DNA of 64,000 nucleotides, from positions 992,001 through 1,056,000 of the forward strand of contig NZ_ABJL02000008.1 in NCBI RefSeq assembly GCF_000172175.1, given 5' to 3'. The translations under genes were made by a program, and so were the position numbers. This DNA is from Bacteroides intestinalis DSM 17393. GTDB lineage: Bacteria > Bacteroidota > Bacteroidia > Bacteroidales > Bacteroidaceae. Positions 8,815-16,717 of the stretch are shown here, one piece after another (position 1 is the stretch's first letter; every line of letters begins with the position of its first letter). The notes beneath the pieces were generated by a model, which saw only the letters and a program-made list of their open reading frames with translations, searched no databases and was not told the DNA's origin.

Positions 8815-10497
8815 TCATTTTTTTATTTCACATTTGTCTTTTCGTTTTAATATCTCCCTGACCTCACTACGCATTTCATCTATGGCAGTTGAGTGTACTT
8901 TAGGTTCTTTAGTCAGTACACTGTCTGCCGCTTCCTTCAACTTGTCGGGTTTATAAAAATCCGGTTCCGCATAAAGGTTGGCTAACAGATAGTAGGGGTA
9001 AATCCTGCCGGGCAAACGGTGGATAGCCCTATAGAAGAACTTCTCAGCCTGTTCATAACAATGTTGTTCCTGATAATTTTTGCCCATGACATTCAATACC
9101 ATCGGGTCGGAACTGTATCGGCAAGCCTCTTCCAGATATTTATTGGAATCACCATACAGGAAGGACTTATGCAGACTGTGTCCATACTCAAACAGAAATG
9201 CCCCTCTACCTCTCAATACCGGATAAAGTTTCTCGTAAGCCTCATTGGCTGCCTTATAGCCGCCTGAGTGATACAGCATACGTGCATACATCCATTTCCC
9301 ACAAGCATCCTTTTCCTGTTGCCACTTTTCCATATATCCACCTGCCCATAAAGTGAGGCATACACAAAGAATGAAAGGTTTACCAATGACATCACCTATT
9401 CCACAAGCAAGAAGCAAGCATACACCGGCTACCACAAATGCCGGAAAATGCATGGGATAAGAGGAGAAAGAAAAAACAAGCAAAGACAGGATTGCACCAC
9501 AAATGCCATAGCGGCCACGTTTCATGCCCATTCTCAGACACATTCCAATCACCACCACAACCACTACACAAACTGCAATCCCCTCTGTCAAGGCAAGCGA
9601 CAGATATTCATTAAATGCATACTCCGGACTACCCGCTACACGCTCTTCCCATACAGCATAATTCCCTTGCTCAAAATAAGATTCCTGCGCCTCACCATAA
9701 GCAAAGGCAAAACCTTTTTCACACCCCCAAGGATGATTGGCTATCGCCTTACAGGTTACTTTCCACATAAACAGACGCCCTAACGCAGAATCCGGTTTCA
9801 GAACAAAAGCCCCGACACCTCCCAGTATCAGAACAAAGAAAATTCCTGTTCCCCATAATACATAGCGCCTCTTATATCTTTCCCACAAAACATACCACCT
9901 GCGTTTATCACGATGCATATATGTTACCCAGCCACATCCCACAGCGGCAGCAATCCATGCAGAACGGCTCATGGTAGCGGGCAATACGCAGAGGATAAGA
10001 ATACCGGTTAGGGCAATCATCCCCTTTTCCAAATAATGAATAACTGTTTTATCTTTAGAAATACATAAATACAAATGCAGACAAACAGGCAATACCATTG
10101 CCAGATACCCCGCATACGGTCCCGGATTGAAGAAAGAGCCTGTAAGCGCATAACGCGAATGACCGGAAGCGGCAAAACCATACAGCTGACGTAATCCTCC
10201 AATAGCCTCAAGAGCACCACACAACATGAATCCCCACGACACGCAAACAGAGAAATAGGAGAAACGCAATACATGCTTCCGGGTATCTTTCCCCATCAGT
10301 TGCAATAAACTTGCAATGAGAATACAAATACTTGAAAGTAAGAGAGCTTTTCCGAACCATACCCACTGCCCTATAGCTTCCTCGGCTGGCAGTTCAGGTG
10401 TAATAATCCGCACTACCCCTAATGGAGCACAGACTGCCACAAAAAGCAGGCAAGCAGTCACGGTATCCTTTACTGTATGTATCTGCAACTTTATCAT
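8815..10497 (-). CDS. O-antigen ligase-like (Wzy_C) membrane protein with TPR tail
   Basis: A 560-residue protein with about ten membrane helices in residues 10-390, followed by a soluble TPR-like tail (residues 400-540; EKLYPVLRGRGAFLFEYGHSL and a second repeat ending in ANLYAEPDF). The motifs GSFFNPGPYAGYLAM, SRSAWIAAAVG and YAFNEYLSLALTEG are typical of the Wzy_C superfamily, which includes O-antigen ligases and protein O-oligosaccharyltransferases. No glycan synthesis genes are nearby, so linkage of a glycan to a secreted protein or peptide is at least as plausible as O-antigen ligation. Its ATG overlaps the stop of lepB by four bases. Confidence 0.82.
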   Translation of the reverse strand: MIKLQIHTVKDTVTACLLFVAVCAPLGVVRIITPELPAEEAIGQWVWFGKALLLSSICILIASLLQLMGKDTRKHVLRFSYFSVCVSWGFMLCGALEAIGGLRQLYGFAASGHSRYALTGSFFNPGPYAGYLAMVLPVCLHLYLCISKDKTVIHYLEKGMIALTGILILCVLPATMSRSAWIAAAVGCGWVTYMHRDKRRWYVLWERYKRRYVLWGTGIFFVLILGGVGAFVLKPDSALGRLFMWKVTCKAIANHPWGCEKGFAFAYGEAQESYFEQGNYAVWEERVAGSPEYAFNEYLSLALTEGIAVCVVVVVVIGMCLRMGMKRGRYGICGAILSLLVFSFSSYPMHFPAFVVAGVCLLLACGIGDVIGKPFILCVCLTLWAGGYMEKWQQEKDACGKWMYARMLYHSGGYKAANEAYEKLYPVLRGRGAFLFEYGHSLHKSFLYGDSNKYLEEACRYSSDPMVLNVMGKNYQEQHCYEQAEKFFYRAIHRLPGRIYPYYLLANLYAEPDFYKPDKLKEAADSVLTKEPKVHSTAIDEMRSEVREILKRKDKCEIKK

Positions 10498-11408
10498 TCT
10501 ATCTTTTTAAATATCCTGTTCCACCTTATTTTATCCGTATTCCTATCTACAGACTTCCATATCCTGACAGCTTTCCCTACAATAAAAGGTTCGGGCAACA
10601 AGCCCCAATAGCGGGAATCCTGAGAGTTCATCACCTTATCACCTGCCACAAAATAATAATTCTCCTTGAAACGGTATGTGTGTATTACACTATCGTTCAA
10701 CAAAACCGTATCTCCACGTAACAAAAGTTTCTTTTTCTGTTCCCATTCTATTGCATTCCGATACAAAGCAACATGTTTGGAAGTCATCTCTATCACATCG
10801 CCTTTTGCCGGGAGATATAAAGGACCAAAATTCATTATATCCCAATCCACAATATCACTATAAGGATAACCCCTCATCACAATTCCATAGTCCACTTCCC
10901 GACCACGCTCAACAATCCGCATCAAATTATCCTGTGACTCCACATTGCCCAATTCTGAGGTATAGCCATGTACCTTATAATGCCCCCTACTTATTTCAAA
11001 TGTATCACCGGGCAAAGCAACACAACGCTTCACATAATATTTCATTACCCTGAATGCGATACTGTCCCAACGTTGCTCCAAGTAGGGGAAATTAAAAACC
11101 AATACATCATTTCTTTTTACCTTGCCCAATCCGGGTAAACGGTATATGTCTACTTCCTTGTCTCCTAAAGCATCCCACACATTGAACAGACGCCCTCCCA
11201 TCACGCATTTATTCACCAGAATATTGTCTCCGTCAAGTAGGGCAGGCTCCATCGAGTCAGAAGGAATCTTGAATGTAGCAATACAGGTCACTTGAAGCAA
11301 TATCCAGACCAGTACTAATCCGAAGAATAGCAGTATCAGATTCAGTGCCAGATCCAGGTACCAACCTAAGCTTTTTTTCTTATGGGATTTATTCTTCGTC
11401 ATTTTCAC
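10494..11408 (-). CDS. lepB: Signal peptidase I (accessory copy)
   Basis: A 304-residue type I signal peptidase: an N-terminal membrane helix (residues 17-42), then FKIPSDSMEPALLDGDNI with the catalytic Ser, YYVKRCVALPGDTFEI with the general-base Lys, and the box-E segment GDKVMNSQDSRYWGLLPEP. It cleaves signal peptides of exported proteins. Its position, four bases overlapping an O-antigen-ligase-like gene and downstream of NVEALA peptide and DUF1573 genes, suggests it serves the products of this block rather than general secretion (inference). A housekeeping copy would be expected elsewhere in the genome. Confidence 0.93.
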   Translation of the reverse strand: MKMTKNKSHKKKSLGWYLDLALNLILLFFGLVLVWILLQVTCIATFKIPSDSMEPALLDGDNILVNKCVMGGRLFNVWDALGDKEVDIYRLPGLGKVKRNDVLVFNFPYLEQRWDSIAFRVMKYYVKRCVALPGDTFEISRGHYKVHGYTSELGNVESQDNLMRIVERGREVDYGIVMRGYPYSDIVDWDIMNFGPLYLPAKGDVIEMTSKHVALYRNAIEWEQKKKLLLRGDTVLLNDSVIHTYRFKENYYFVAGDKVMNSQDSRYWGLLPEPFIVGKAVRIWKSVDRNTDKIRWNRIFKKIE

Positions 11409-11439
11409 TCTGTTCGTTTACCGGTTCTTGCAAAAAAGA

Positions 11440-11781
11440 TTATTCAGCTTCTCCCTTTACCCTCAGTTGCAACGGTGAAGATGTTGCATTACAATATACG
11501 GTAATGGATTTATCAAACCGTTCGGGATGCTCTGCTTTATAAGTGACATTCAATGATACAGAAGTGCCCGGACGCGTAGGTTCCTTTGAATAAGCCACTT
11601 CAGTACAGCCACATGAAGTCGTTACATCATATATCATCAAAAGATCCTTTCCTGTATTCGTCAGTATAAACTTTGCATGCTGTTCCTTATGCCAATCAAA
11701 ATGATCAAAAAACATGGTGGTTTTAATCTTCAGATAAAATAGAATAAGAATAACCATGTATGCACTAAAAGAAATTTTCAT
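11440..11781 (-). CDS. Small membrane-anchored DUF1573 protein
   Basis: A 113-residue protein starting at MKISFSAYMVILILF (11781), which gives one N-terminal membrane segment; the longer frame to 11823 begins in a different, less likely context. The rest is one DUF1573 domain: FILTNTGKDLLMIYDV, then TSCGCTEV and PTRPGTSVSLNVTYKA. This Ig-like fold is common in exported Bacteroides proteins and has no known activity. It sits 31 bases before lepB and 82 bases after the propeller lipoprotein, in the same direction. Confidence 0.82.
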   Translation of the reverse strand: MKISFSAYMVILILFYLKIKTTMFFDHFDWHKEQHAKFILTNTGKDLLMIYDVTTSCGCTEVAYSKEPTRPGTSVSLNVTYKAEHPERFDKSITVYCNATSSPLQLRVKGEAE

Positions 11782-11863
11782 AATCCTAAAACGATTTGCA
11801 ATTTCAGCGTTTATTATCAGCAATGAATTTCAATATCAAGCAAATGCAACATATACTTTTCAT

Positions 11864-12901
11864 CTATAAATATTTCAACACTTCATCCATATTAATGGAT
11901 TCAATATTGCAATCCAAATCCAATAAATACATCTTTTCATCCGTAAAAGCAATACTCCTGATTTTATATGGAGTTGTAAACTTAGCTAAAGGATTGCCCG
12001 ATTTATCAAATGCCAATATCGTGGTAGGGACTAAAGCAGAAGATCCATTCAAATCTAACTCTGCTTTTGGTTTCCCTGAATAAGTTGCAAACAGATAATC
12101 TTTATAAGATTTTAGAGCAAGGAAACCATCCAAATGTTTGTTTTTATTAAAAGATATTCTATCTCCTGAATTCAGAAGAACGGGAGGGACGAACATCTTT
12201 TCAAACTTCACTATAGGTTTTCTATTAGATATTTCATAAGCCGCCATATAAGTAAAATTATTACTCGCATAATAAACCGTATTACCATCTACCAGCAAAT
12301 CACCTGTAAATGTTGTAATATTAGAGCCTGTATATTCGACAGGTATTTTCCCAAAAGTAGTAATTGTATCTAAATTTTCATCTAACAATACAAACAGATG
12401 ATCTTTTCCTATTAATCGGCCTCCCACAGATAAACCGTTATCTAAACGATGCACAGCATAACAAAATTCAGAACCATTTTGGGGACGAACATCTTCTATA
12501 CATTCATATTTCAGGCTATCACCTGAAAGGGAAAACAAATAAGTCATCTTCCTCACAGTTGATGCTTCGTAGATGAAAAGAGTATCTTTGCTGCGCCCCA
12601 TATAGCCAGCATTTATACACTCTCCAAATCCATTTCCTTTCGTCAGAAACTGCGCAATTTCTGATGCATCCGACTCCCTTAAAACAACTGCACCGGAAGA
12701 CGGGTCTCCATTAAACAGGAAAAACATAGAATCGACCATAACAAACGGAAAAGCTCCCCTTGCTATTATTTCTGACTGGTTAACTCTTTTGGTTTTCAAC
12801 TCAACCGATGCCATTAATAGGACATCAATGTTCTTGCTATGTCGATTAGAACAAGAACAAACGAATAAAAACAGTAGAATCAAATTGATACTTTTTCTCA
12901 T
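11864..12901 (-). CDS. 6-bladed beta-propeller lipoprotein
   Basis: A 345-residue exported protein with a lipoprotein signal (MRKSINLILLFLFVCSC, Cys at 17) and a repetitive beta-rich body of the type found next to NVEALA peptides in Bacteroides (TolB/BF3164-like 6-bladed propeller). The segment TKGNGFGECINAGY at about residue 90 is a variant of the G-x-G-x-GE loop of this family. Likely held at the outer membrane, where it may bind a peptide or other ligand. No catalytic motif seen. Related propellers are encoded at 13416 and 15281. Confidence 0.75.
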   Translation of the reverse strand: MRKSINLILLFLFVCSCSNRHSKNIDVLLMASVELKTKRVNQSEIIARGAFPFVMVDSMFFLFNGDPSSGAVVLRESDASEIAQFLTKGNGFGECINAGYMGRSKDTLFIYEASTVRKMTYLFSLSGDSLKYECIEDVRPQNGSEFCYAVHRLDNGLSVGGRLIGKDHLFVLLDENLDTITTFGKIPVEYTGSNITTFTGDLLVDGNTVYYASNNFTYMAAYEISNRKPIVKFEKMFVPPVLLNSGDRISFNKNKHLDGFLALKSYKDYLFATYSGKPKAELDLNGSSALVPTTILAFDKSGNPLAKFTTPYKIRSIAFTDEKMYLLDLDCNIESINMDEVLKYL

Positions 12902-12979
12902 GACAGTAGTTTAACTATAAATGGGAGAGATGAGTACATTATATCATACAAATATTACATTTATCTCCTTTCCATGTAA

Positions 12980-13426
12980 TTAATAAGTTAAAATTGTCTC
13001 ATAACTAACACCAGGGTCCAAAAAACGCCATGTATATTTATTCTCATTTCTTATATCAATAATAACCGGATATACATTTATTTCCTCCTTTTGAGAAGCA
13101 TATATGCATTCTGAATCTATCAGAACGTTTTTTTGGTTTATCATATTACCCAATCTTAATCGCAGACTTTTCTCTGAAGATATTTTAGTAAAGACAAATA
13201 ATATATCTTGCGCTTTATTCTCACGAAAAAAATGTTCTGCTTCCGAAATACAGCCTCCACATCCTACATTTGGAATAACAACTACATGAGAATATTCTGT
13301 AAGATTCACATCATTCTTTTTCAAAGTTGTAACAACGGTTTCCGCATATTCTTTCTCTTCTGTAGAGCAATTGCATAGTATTATACTCATTATAAATAAT
13401 AAACACACAAAAATTCTATTTTTCAT
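12980..13426 (-). CDS. Lipoprotein with CGGC motif, function unknown
   Basis: A 148-residue protein starting at MKNRIFVCLLFIMSIILCNC (13426), with a lipoprotein-type signal and Cys at residue 20. The only striking motif is VVVIPNVGCGGCISEAEHFF (about residues 50-70), a C-x-x-C pair at the end of a predicted beta strand and before a helix, the place occupied by the active site in thioredoxin folds. It could be a redox or metal-binding protein; the overall sequence is not a clear thioredoxin. It overlaps the DUF4221 gene by 11 bases, so the two are translated together. Confidence 0.65.
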   Translation of the reverse strand: MKNRIFVCLLFIMSIILCNCSTEEKEYAETVVTTLKKNDVNLTEYSHVVVIPNVGCGGCISEAEHFFRENKAQDILFVFTKISSEKSLRLRLGNMINQKNVLIDSECIYASQKEEINVYPVIIDIRNENKYTWRFLDPGVSYETILTY

Positions 13427-14576
13427 AATCTCCCAAAACAAAGGTTTTAAACCGTAATTCATCATCATTATCAGCCTCTATTTGAATATGAAATCCATCT
13501 GGACTTACAAAGCATTGATTTATCCAATAACGCTCCCTCTTTATAGCGCTTTTCCCTATTAATTCAAAATGCTCATTTAAGACTACAATTTCAATAGGTT
13601 TCCTGATAGGTCCAACTTTAATATCTATATCCGGATCAGGAAGAAGAGCTAACCTATAATAAACTTTTCGGTATTTATCATACACTATAGCCTGATAACT
13701 CAAAGTTCTGGTATAATGTCGATTAACAATTTCTCGTGCTATTGTATTCATCGCAATATCCTTTGCTATTGGAGTAATTTCGAAGTCTCCACCTACCCCT
13801 GCATAATATTCATGATACTCCATTTCATCCTTCCCATGTACCCGGATGTTATGGTCGGCAGCAAATCCCAATACAATCTCATTCTTTGGAGACAACGTAT
13901 AAAAGGGATTTCGATAAGTAAAATCGCCTCCCCAGTTTCCTTTATGATACATGGAAGGATAACTATCAGAAAATCTCAAAGTATTTCTGGATAAATCATA
14001 ATGCGCCATAACAGGACGGTTTACAGAATTTTCACCAGCCTGTTCATTCATAAAAAAGCCTGCAATCAGTAGTTCATCTCCTATTTTTCTTAATGGTGAA
14101 TTCGTTCGCGGAAATAATTGTGGAGCGAAAAATAAGGAGTCCTTCGACAAATTAGGGATTGTATGTAAATCCTTCTTCATCACAACCTCACCCCTTGCAT
14201 TCGCTAGGAATAAAGAATAAGTAGTAAAATTATACAGATATATAGAATCCTGATTTAAATAATAAAAAGAAAAAATAGTTCCAATCCCATTATTCCCTTC
14301 TTTAGCAAACTCTGTTCGTCCTAGATATTTTCTTGTCTTATAATCATAAAAGACTATTGCATTGTCATATTCATTTGTAAAAGCTAATATGTCAGAATCA
14401 TTACGTTGGAATAATTGTAAATATTCCATATTCTGCACCGTAGAATCATCCAATGCGAAAACAATGTCATCGGCTTCTTCAATATTAATATCGGGAACTA
14501 AGAACTGCTTCTTATTCCCAGAAGAGCAGGAATACAACAATCCCAACCCTAAACATAATACTATACACTTTAGCAT
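13416..14576 (-). CDS. DUF4221 propeller-like lipoprotein
   Basis: A 386-residue exported lipoprotein (MLKCIVLCLGLGLLYSCSSG, Cys at about residue 17). The body is beta-rich with repeated strand-turn units, as in DUF4221, a family that occurs with NVEALA peptides and other 6-bladed propellers in Bacteroides. No enzyme motif. It is followed directly by the CGGC lipoprotein (11-base overlap). Upstream is a 273-base gap holding a hairpin at 14795 and then the second NVEALA-type gene, so it may have its own promoter. Confidence 0.72.
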   Translation of the reverse strand: MLKCIVLCLGLGLLYSCSSGNKKQFLVPDINIEEADDIVFALDDSTVQNMEYLQLFQRNDSDILAFTNEYDNAIVFYDYKTRKYLGRTEFAKEGNNGIGTIFSFYYLNQDSIYLYNFTTYSLFLANARGEVVMKKDLHTIPNLSKDSLFFAPQLFPRTNSPLRKIGDELLIAGFFMNEQAGENSVNRPVMAHYDLSRNTLRFSDSYPSMYHKGNWGGDFTYRNPFYTLSPKNEIVLGFAADHNIRVHGKDEMEYHEYYAGVGGDFEITPIAKDIAMNTIAREIVNRHYTRTLSYQAIVYDKYRKVYYRLALLPDPDIDIKVGPIRKPIEIVVLNEHFELIGKSAIKRERYWINQCFVSPDGFHIQIEADNDDELRFKTFVLGDYEK

Positions 14577-14849
14577 ATTCTAATTCAATTAACCGTTAAT
14601 GTAAATCAGCCATTAGAGTCCTCCATAACAAAACCTTTATAAGTCAGTTGCAATATATATCACATATTCTTACTTTTGGCAATATATGCTAAAAGAGGAT
14701 TCTAATTTTCTAATGACTGACTCTGAGCAAAAATTCTAAAAACAAATTAATGGTTTAGAATCTTCAGTAACTTACATGTTTCTGCATCCAAACAAGAACT
14801 TTAAAGAAAATATATGTCAACCACTTTCTTTAAAGTTCTCATCGGACGA
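14577..14849. other. AT-rich intergenic stretch with one hairpin
   Basis: No coding sequence is supported in this 273-base gap between the DUF4221 gene and the second NVEALA-like gene. The clear structure is the inverted repeat at 14795-14839, listed separately. The rest is AT-rich with no recognisable RNA. Confidence 0.5.
14795..14839 (-). terminator. Perfect 15-bp hairpin after NVEALA-like gene
   Basis: Arms 14795-14809 and 14825-14839 are perfectly complementary, with a 15-base loop. It lies just 11 bases beyond the stop of the peptide gene at 14850, the right place for a minus-strand terminator or mRNA-stabilising structure. The U tract after it is weak (TGTTTGG), so termination is inferred from position. 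Confidence 0.5.
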
Positions 14850-15074
14850 TTAAATCGTCGCATTACACTCAGGCGTACCCTTCCCTGATGCACAATACTC
14901 TTGTTTGTTGTTAACGTCTGAAACACAATGTCCATAATTCAACGAACTACTAGAACTTGTTTCACAAGCTGCACTTGCTTCTACTTCAACAAGAGGTGAT
15001 GGAAGAACAGGATGTTGAACATCATTCTTTGAAACACCTAAACTTGCACTAACAGCTACAACAACTACCACCAC
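14850..15074 (-). CDS. NVEALA-type secreted peptide precursor, no ATG start
   Basis: A short ORF of about 74 codons with a hydrophobic leader (VVVVVAVSASLGVS), a VEVEASA segment at the position of the NVEALA motif, and a Cys-rich tail with four Cys (ACETS, GHCVS, EYCAS, PECNA). Organisation matches the NVEALA peptide at 16326. There is no ATG in frame: upstream codons read ATT ATA AGA AGA TTT TTT AAG back to a stop, so the normal MKK-type start appears to be lost, and the first usual start codon is GTG at 15074, inside the leader. Either a non-ATG start at about 15098 is used or the gene is decaying. Confidence 0.55.
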   Translation of the reverse strand: MVVVVVAVSASLGVSKNDVQHPVLPSPLVEVEASAACETSSSSSLNYGHCVSDVNNKQEYCASGKGTPECNATI

Positions 15075-15280
15075 AAAAAACTTAAAAAATCTTCTTATAA
15101 TTATAAAATATTAAAATTAAACATTCTCTACTCAGACCAATTCCGATATAGAGTTTATCTTACAGTAAATAACAGCTTCATTTTACGCATAATATTCATT
15201 TTCCTACAATATAGATTACAGACATTAATACACCGATAAAATTATATTTAGCACAGAATCAAAAACATACCAATTCACAA

Positions 15281-16351
15281 TTAAAACATACAGTTAATAC
15301 TGTATTCCAATATCGGCTCATCCATATTCACATCCAAAGCTATGATAGCCCCTCTCTGTTCATCAACAAAAATGCCATGAACATAATGGTCCAGCACATA
15401 TTTCCGAAGCGGTTCCCCTCTCAGACTAAACACATAAATAGATTGTCCGCCATCCGGTAATTTGTTTCCCTGCTTGGCGCTCTCCATAATATCCTTAAAG
15501 CTTTTCCCTTGGAAAACAGCATAAATAGCATTATCCGTCACTTGTACATCGCCAAAACCCATAATCCCTGTCGGTATACCATAGCCCTCTGCGACCTGAA
15601 ACTCCGGTTCGCCATGCGGACCGGTGCAGACAACATGCGTGCTATCCTTCAAATTATAGATTTCCAGAACCTCACCCAACTGGGTAGCAGCAACCAACAC
15701 ACCCTTACGAGGGTTGTAGTCAATAAAACTACGCCAAGCCTGTGCCAATGCAGGACGGGAGTTCGCCAAAGCTTCTTCGTTGGCAGAAGGGATTGCCCCG
15801 AACTTCCGTAACAACTTTCCTTCTGAACTGACTTGACAGAAACGGTTATCGCCTGTATAGTCAGGAATGATAAAAGTGGAGTCCTCATATATTATAAAAT
15901 CTAAAGCCCGGAGGATATCTTTATCCAGCTTCACCACTTCTTGGCGAAGTAATGTGTCGCCGGATAAAGCAAACCCTAACTCTGTTAATTCCGACTTATT
16001 TGCATCCAATGTCCACAAGCATTTTTCACCCCATCGGAAGTTTTCAGCCGAAAGCATCTCTTCGGGTGCATCTCCCCTTTTTCCAAAAGAAGACAAATAA
16101 TGAAATTCCGGATAACTGAATGCATGAAAATAATGATCCGTTCCATGCAAATCCAGCACTACAGCTTTATTGTCCCAAGCATGCACCCGGAAGGGGTAGC
16201 GGAATAAGGCTGTATCCAATTGTATTGTCTTTGCTTTTAGTTCCCGGACTTCAGGGAAATCAACATATCCATTATTTATAGAGACAGTTGATTGGGAAGT
16301 ACAGGAAAGAAGAAAAAAGAGGATACTAATAAAGTAAGCTATACGGAGCAT
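15281..16351 (-). CDS. BF3164-like 6-bladed propeller lipoprotein
   Basis: A 356-residue lipoprotein (MLRIAYFISILFFLLSCTSQ, Cys at 17). The segment YLSSFGKRGDAPEEML near residue 90 is the family hallmark loop (FG-x-x-G-x-x-PEE), and the remainder shows the strand pattern of a TolB-like 6-bladed propeller. Its first 26 bases overlap the 3' end of the NVEALA gene at 16326, so peptide and propeller are translationally coupled. This pairing is a common one in Bacteroides and suggests the lipoprotein binds, displays or processes the peptide (inference). It is followed by a 206-base AT-rich gap. Confidence 0.8.
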   Translation of the reverse strand: MLRIAYFISILFFLLSCTSQSTVSINNGYVDFPEVRELKAKTIQLDTALFRYPFRVHAWDNKAVVLDLHGTDHYFHAFSYPEFHYLSSFGKRGDAPEEMLSAENFRWGEKCLWTLDANKSELTELGFALSGDTLLRQEVVKLDKDILRALDFIIYEDSTFIIPDYTGDNRFCQVSSEGKLLRKFGAIPSANEEALANSRPALAQAWRSFIDYNPRKGVLVAATQLGEVLEIYNLKDSTHVVCTGPHGEPEFQVAEGYGIPTGIMGFGDVQVTDNAIYAVFQGKSFKDIMESAKQGNKLPDGGQSIYVFSLRGEPLRKYVLDHYVHGIFVDEQRGAIIALDVNMDEPILEYSINCMF

Positions 16352-16565
16352 AATAAGTATCTACTTTAGTATGATTAAACGGGCAATCGACAGTTCCAAT
16401 ACCAAAACAATATCCCCCTTCAGACTCTCCTCTCGCCAAAGCTTCCACATTTTCTAAAAATAAAGGAGACACCTCCAATGATGGCTGACTTTTTACAATA
16501 TATCCACTTACAATAGCAACTACTATTAATACAATTACCAGATTTTTTTTAATTCTGTTTTTCAT
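16326..16565 (-). CDS. NVEALA family secreted peptide precursor
   Basis: A 79-residue precursor with a basic N-terminus and hydrophobic segment (KKNLVIVLIVVAIVSGYI), a linker, the diagnostic motif LENVEALARGE at residues about 40-50, and a short tail with two Cys (GGYCFGIG, VDCPFNH) and a Tyr-rich end. The hydrophobic segment fits a Sec signal; cleavage may occur there or around the ALA of the motif. The role of NVEALA peptides is not established. It overlaps the propeller lipoprotein gene by 26 bases and lies 152 bases downstream of the membrane regulator gene, with a -7 box at 16598. Confidence 0.85.
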   Translation of the reverse strand: MKNRIKKNLVIVLIVVAIVSGYIVKSQPSLEVSPLFLENVEALARGESEGGYCFGIGTVDCPFNHTKVDTYYAPYSLLY

Positions 16566-16597
16566 AAATCATACTTTTTATTGTTTTTTCAATGTGG

Positions 16598-16605
16598 CAA
16601 ATATA
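16598..16605 (-). promoter_or_regulatory. Bacteroides -7 promoter box for NVEALA operon
   Basis: TATATTTG on the minus strand fits TAnnTTTG and lies 32 bases before the NVEALA start codon. No TTTG at the ideal -33 spacing is seen, which may indicate that an activator is needed. Confidence 0.5.
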
Positions 16606-16652
16606 AAGATTACACAAATATTTCATATATGTTTCATTGATTTTATAACGCC

Positions 16653-16684
16653 TTAAGGGGGTAAGAAAATTCTTACCCCCTTAA
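16653..16684. terminator. 15-bp perfect hairpin between regulator and NVEALA gene
   Basis: Arms 16653-16667 and 16670-16684 pair perfectly with five consecutive G-C pairs. It lies 33 bases beyond the stop of the regulator gene on the minus strand and could end that transcript, although the T-run (six T at 16691-16696) follows it on the plus strand. It also lies upstream of the NVEALA promoter box, so an operator role is possible. Confidence 0.6.
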
Positions 16685-16717
16685 AACGCCTTTTTTAATT
16701 AAAAATTAAGGATTTAT

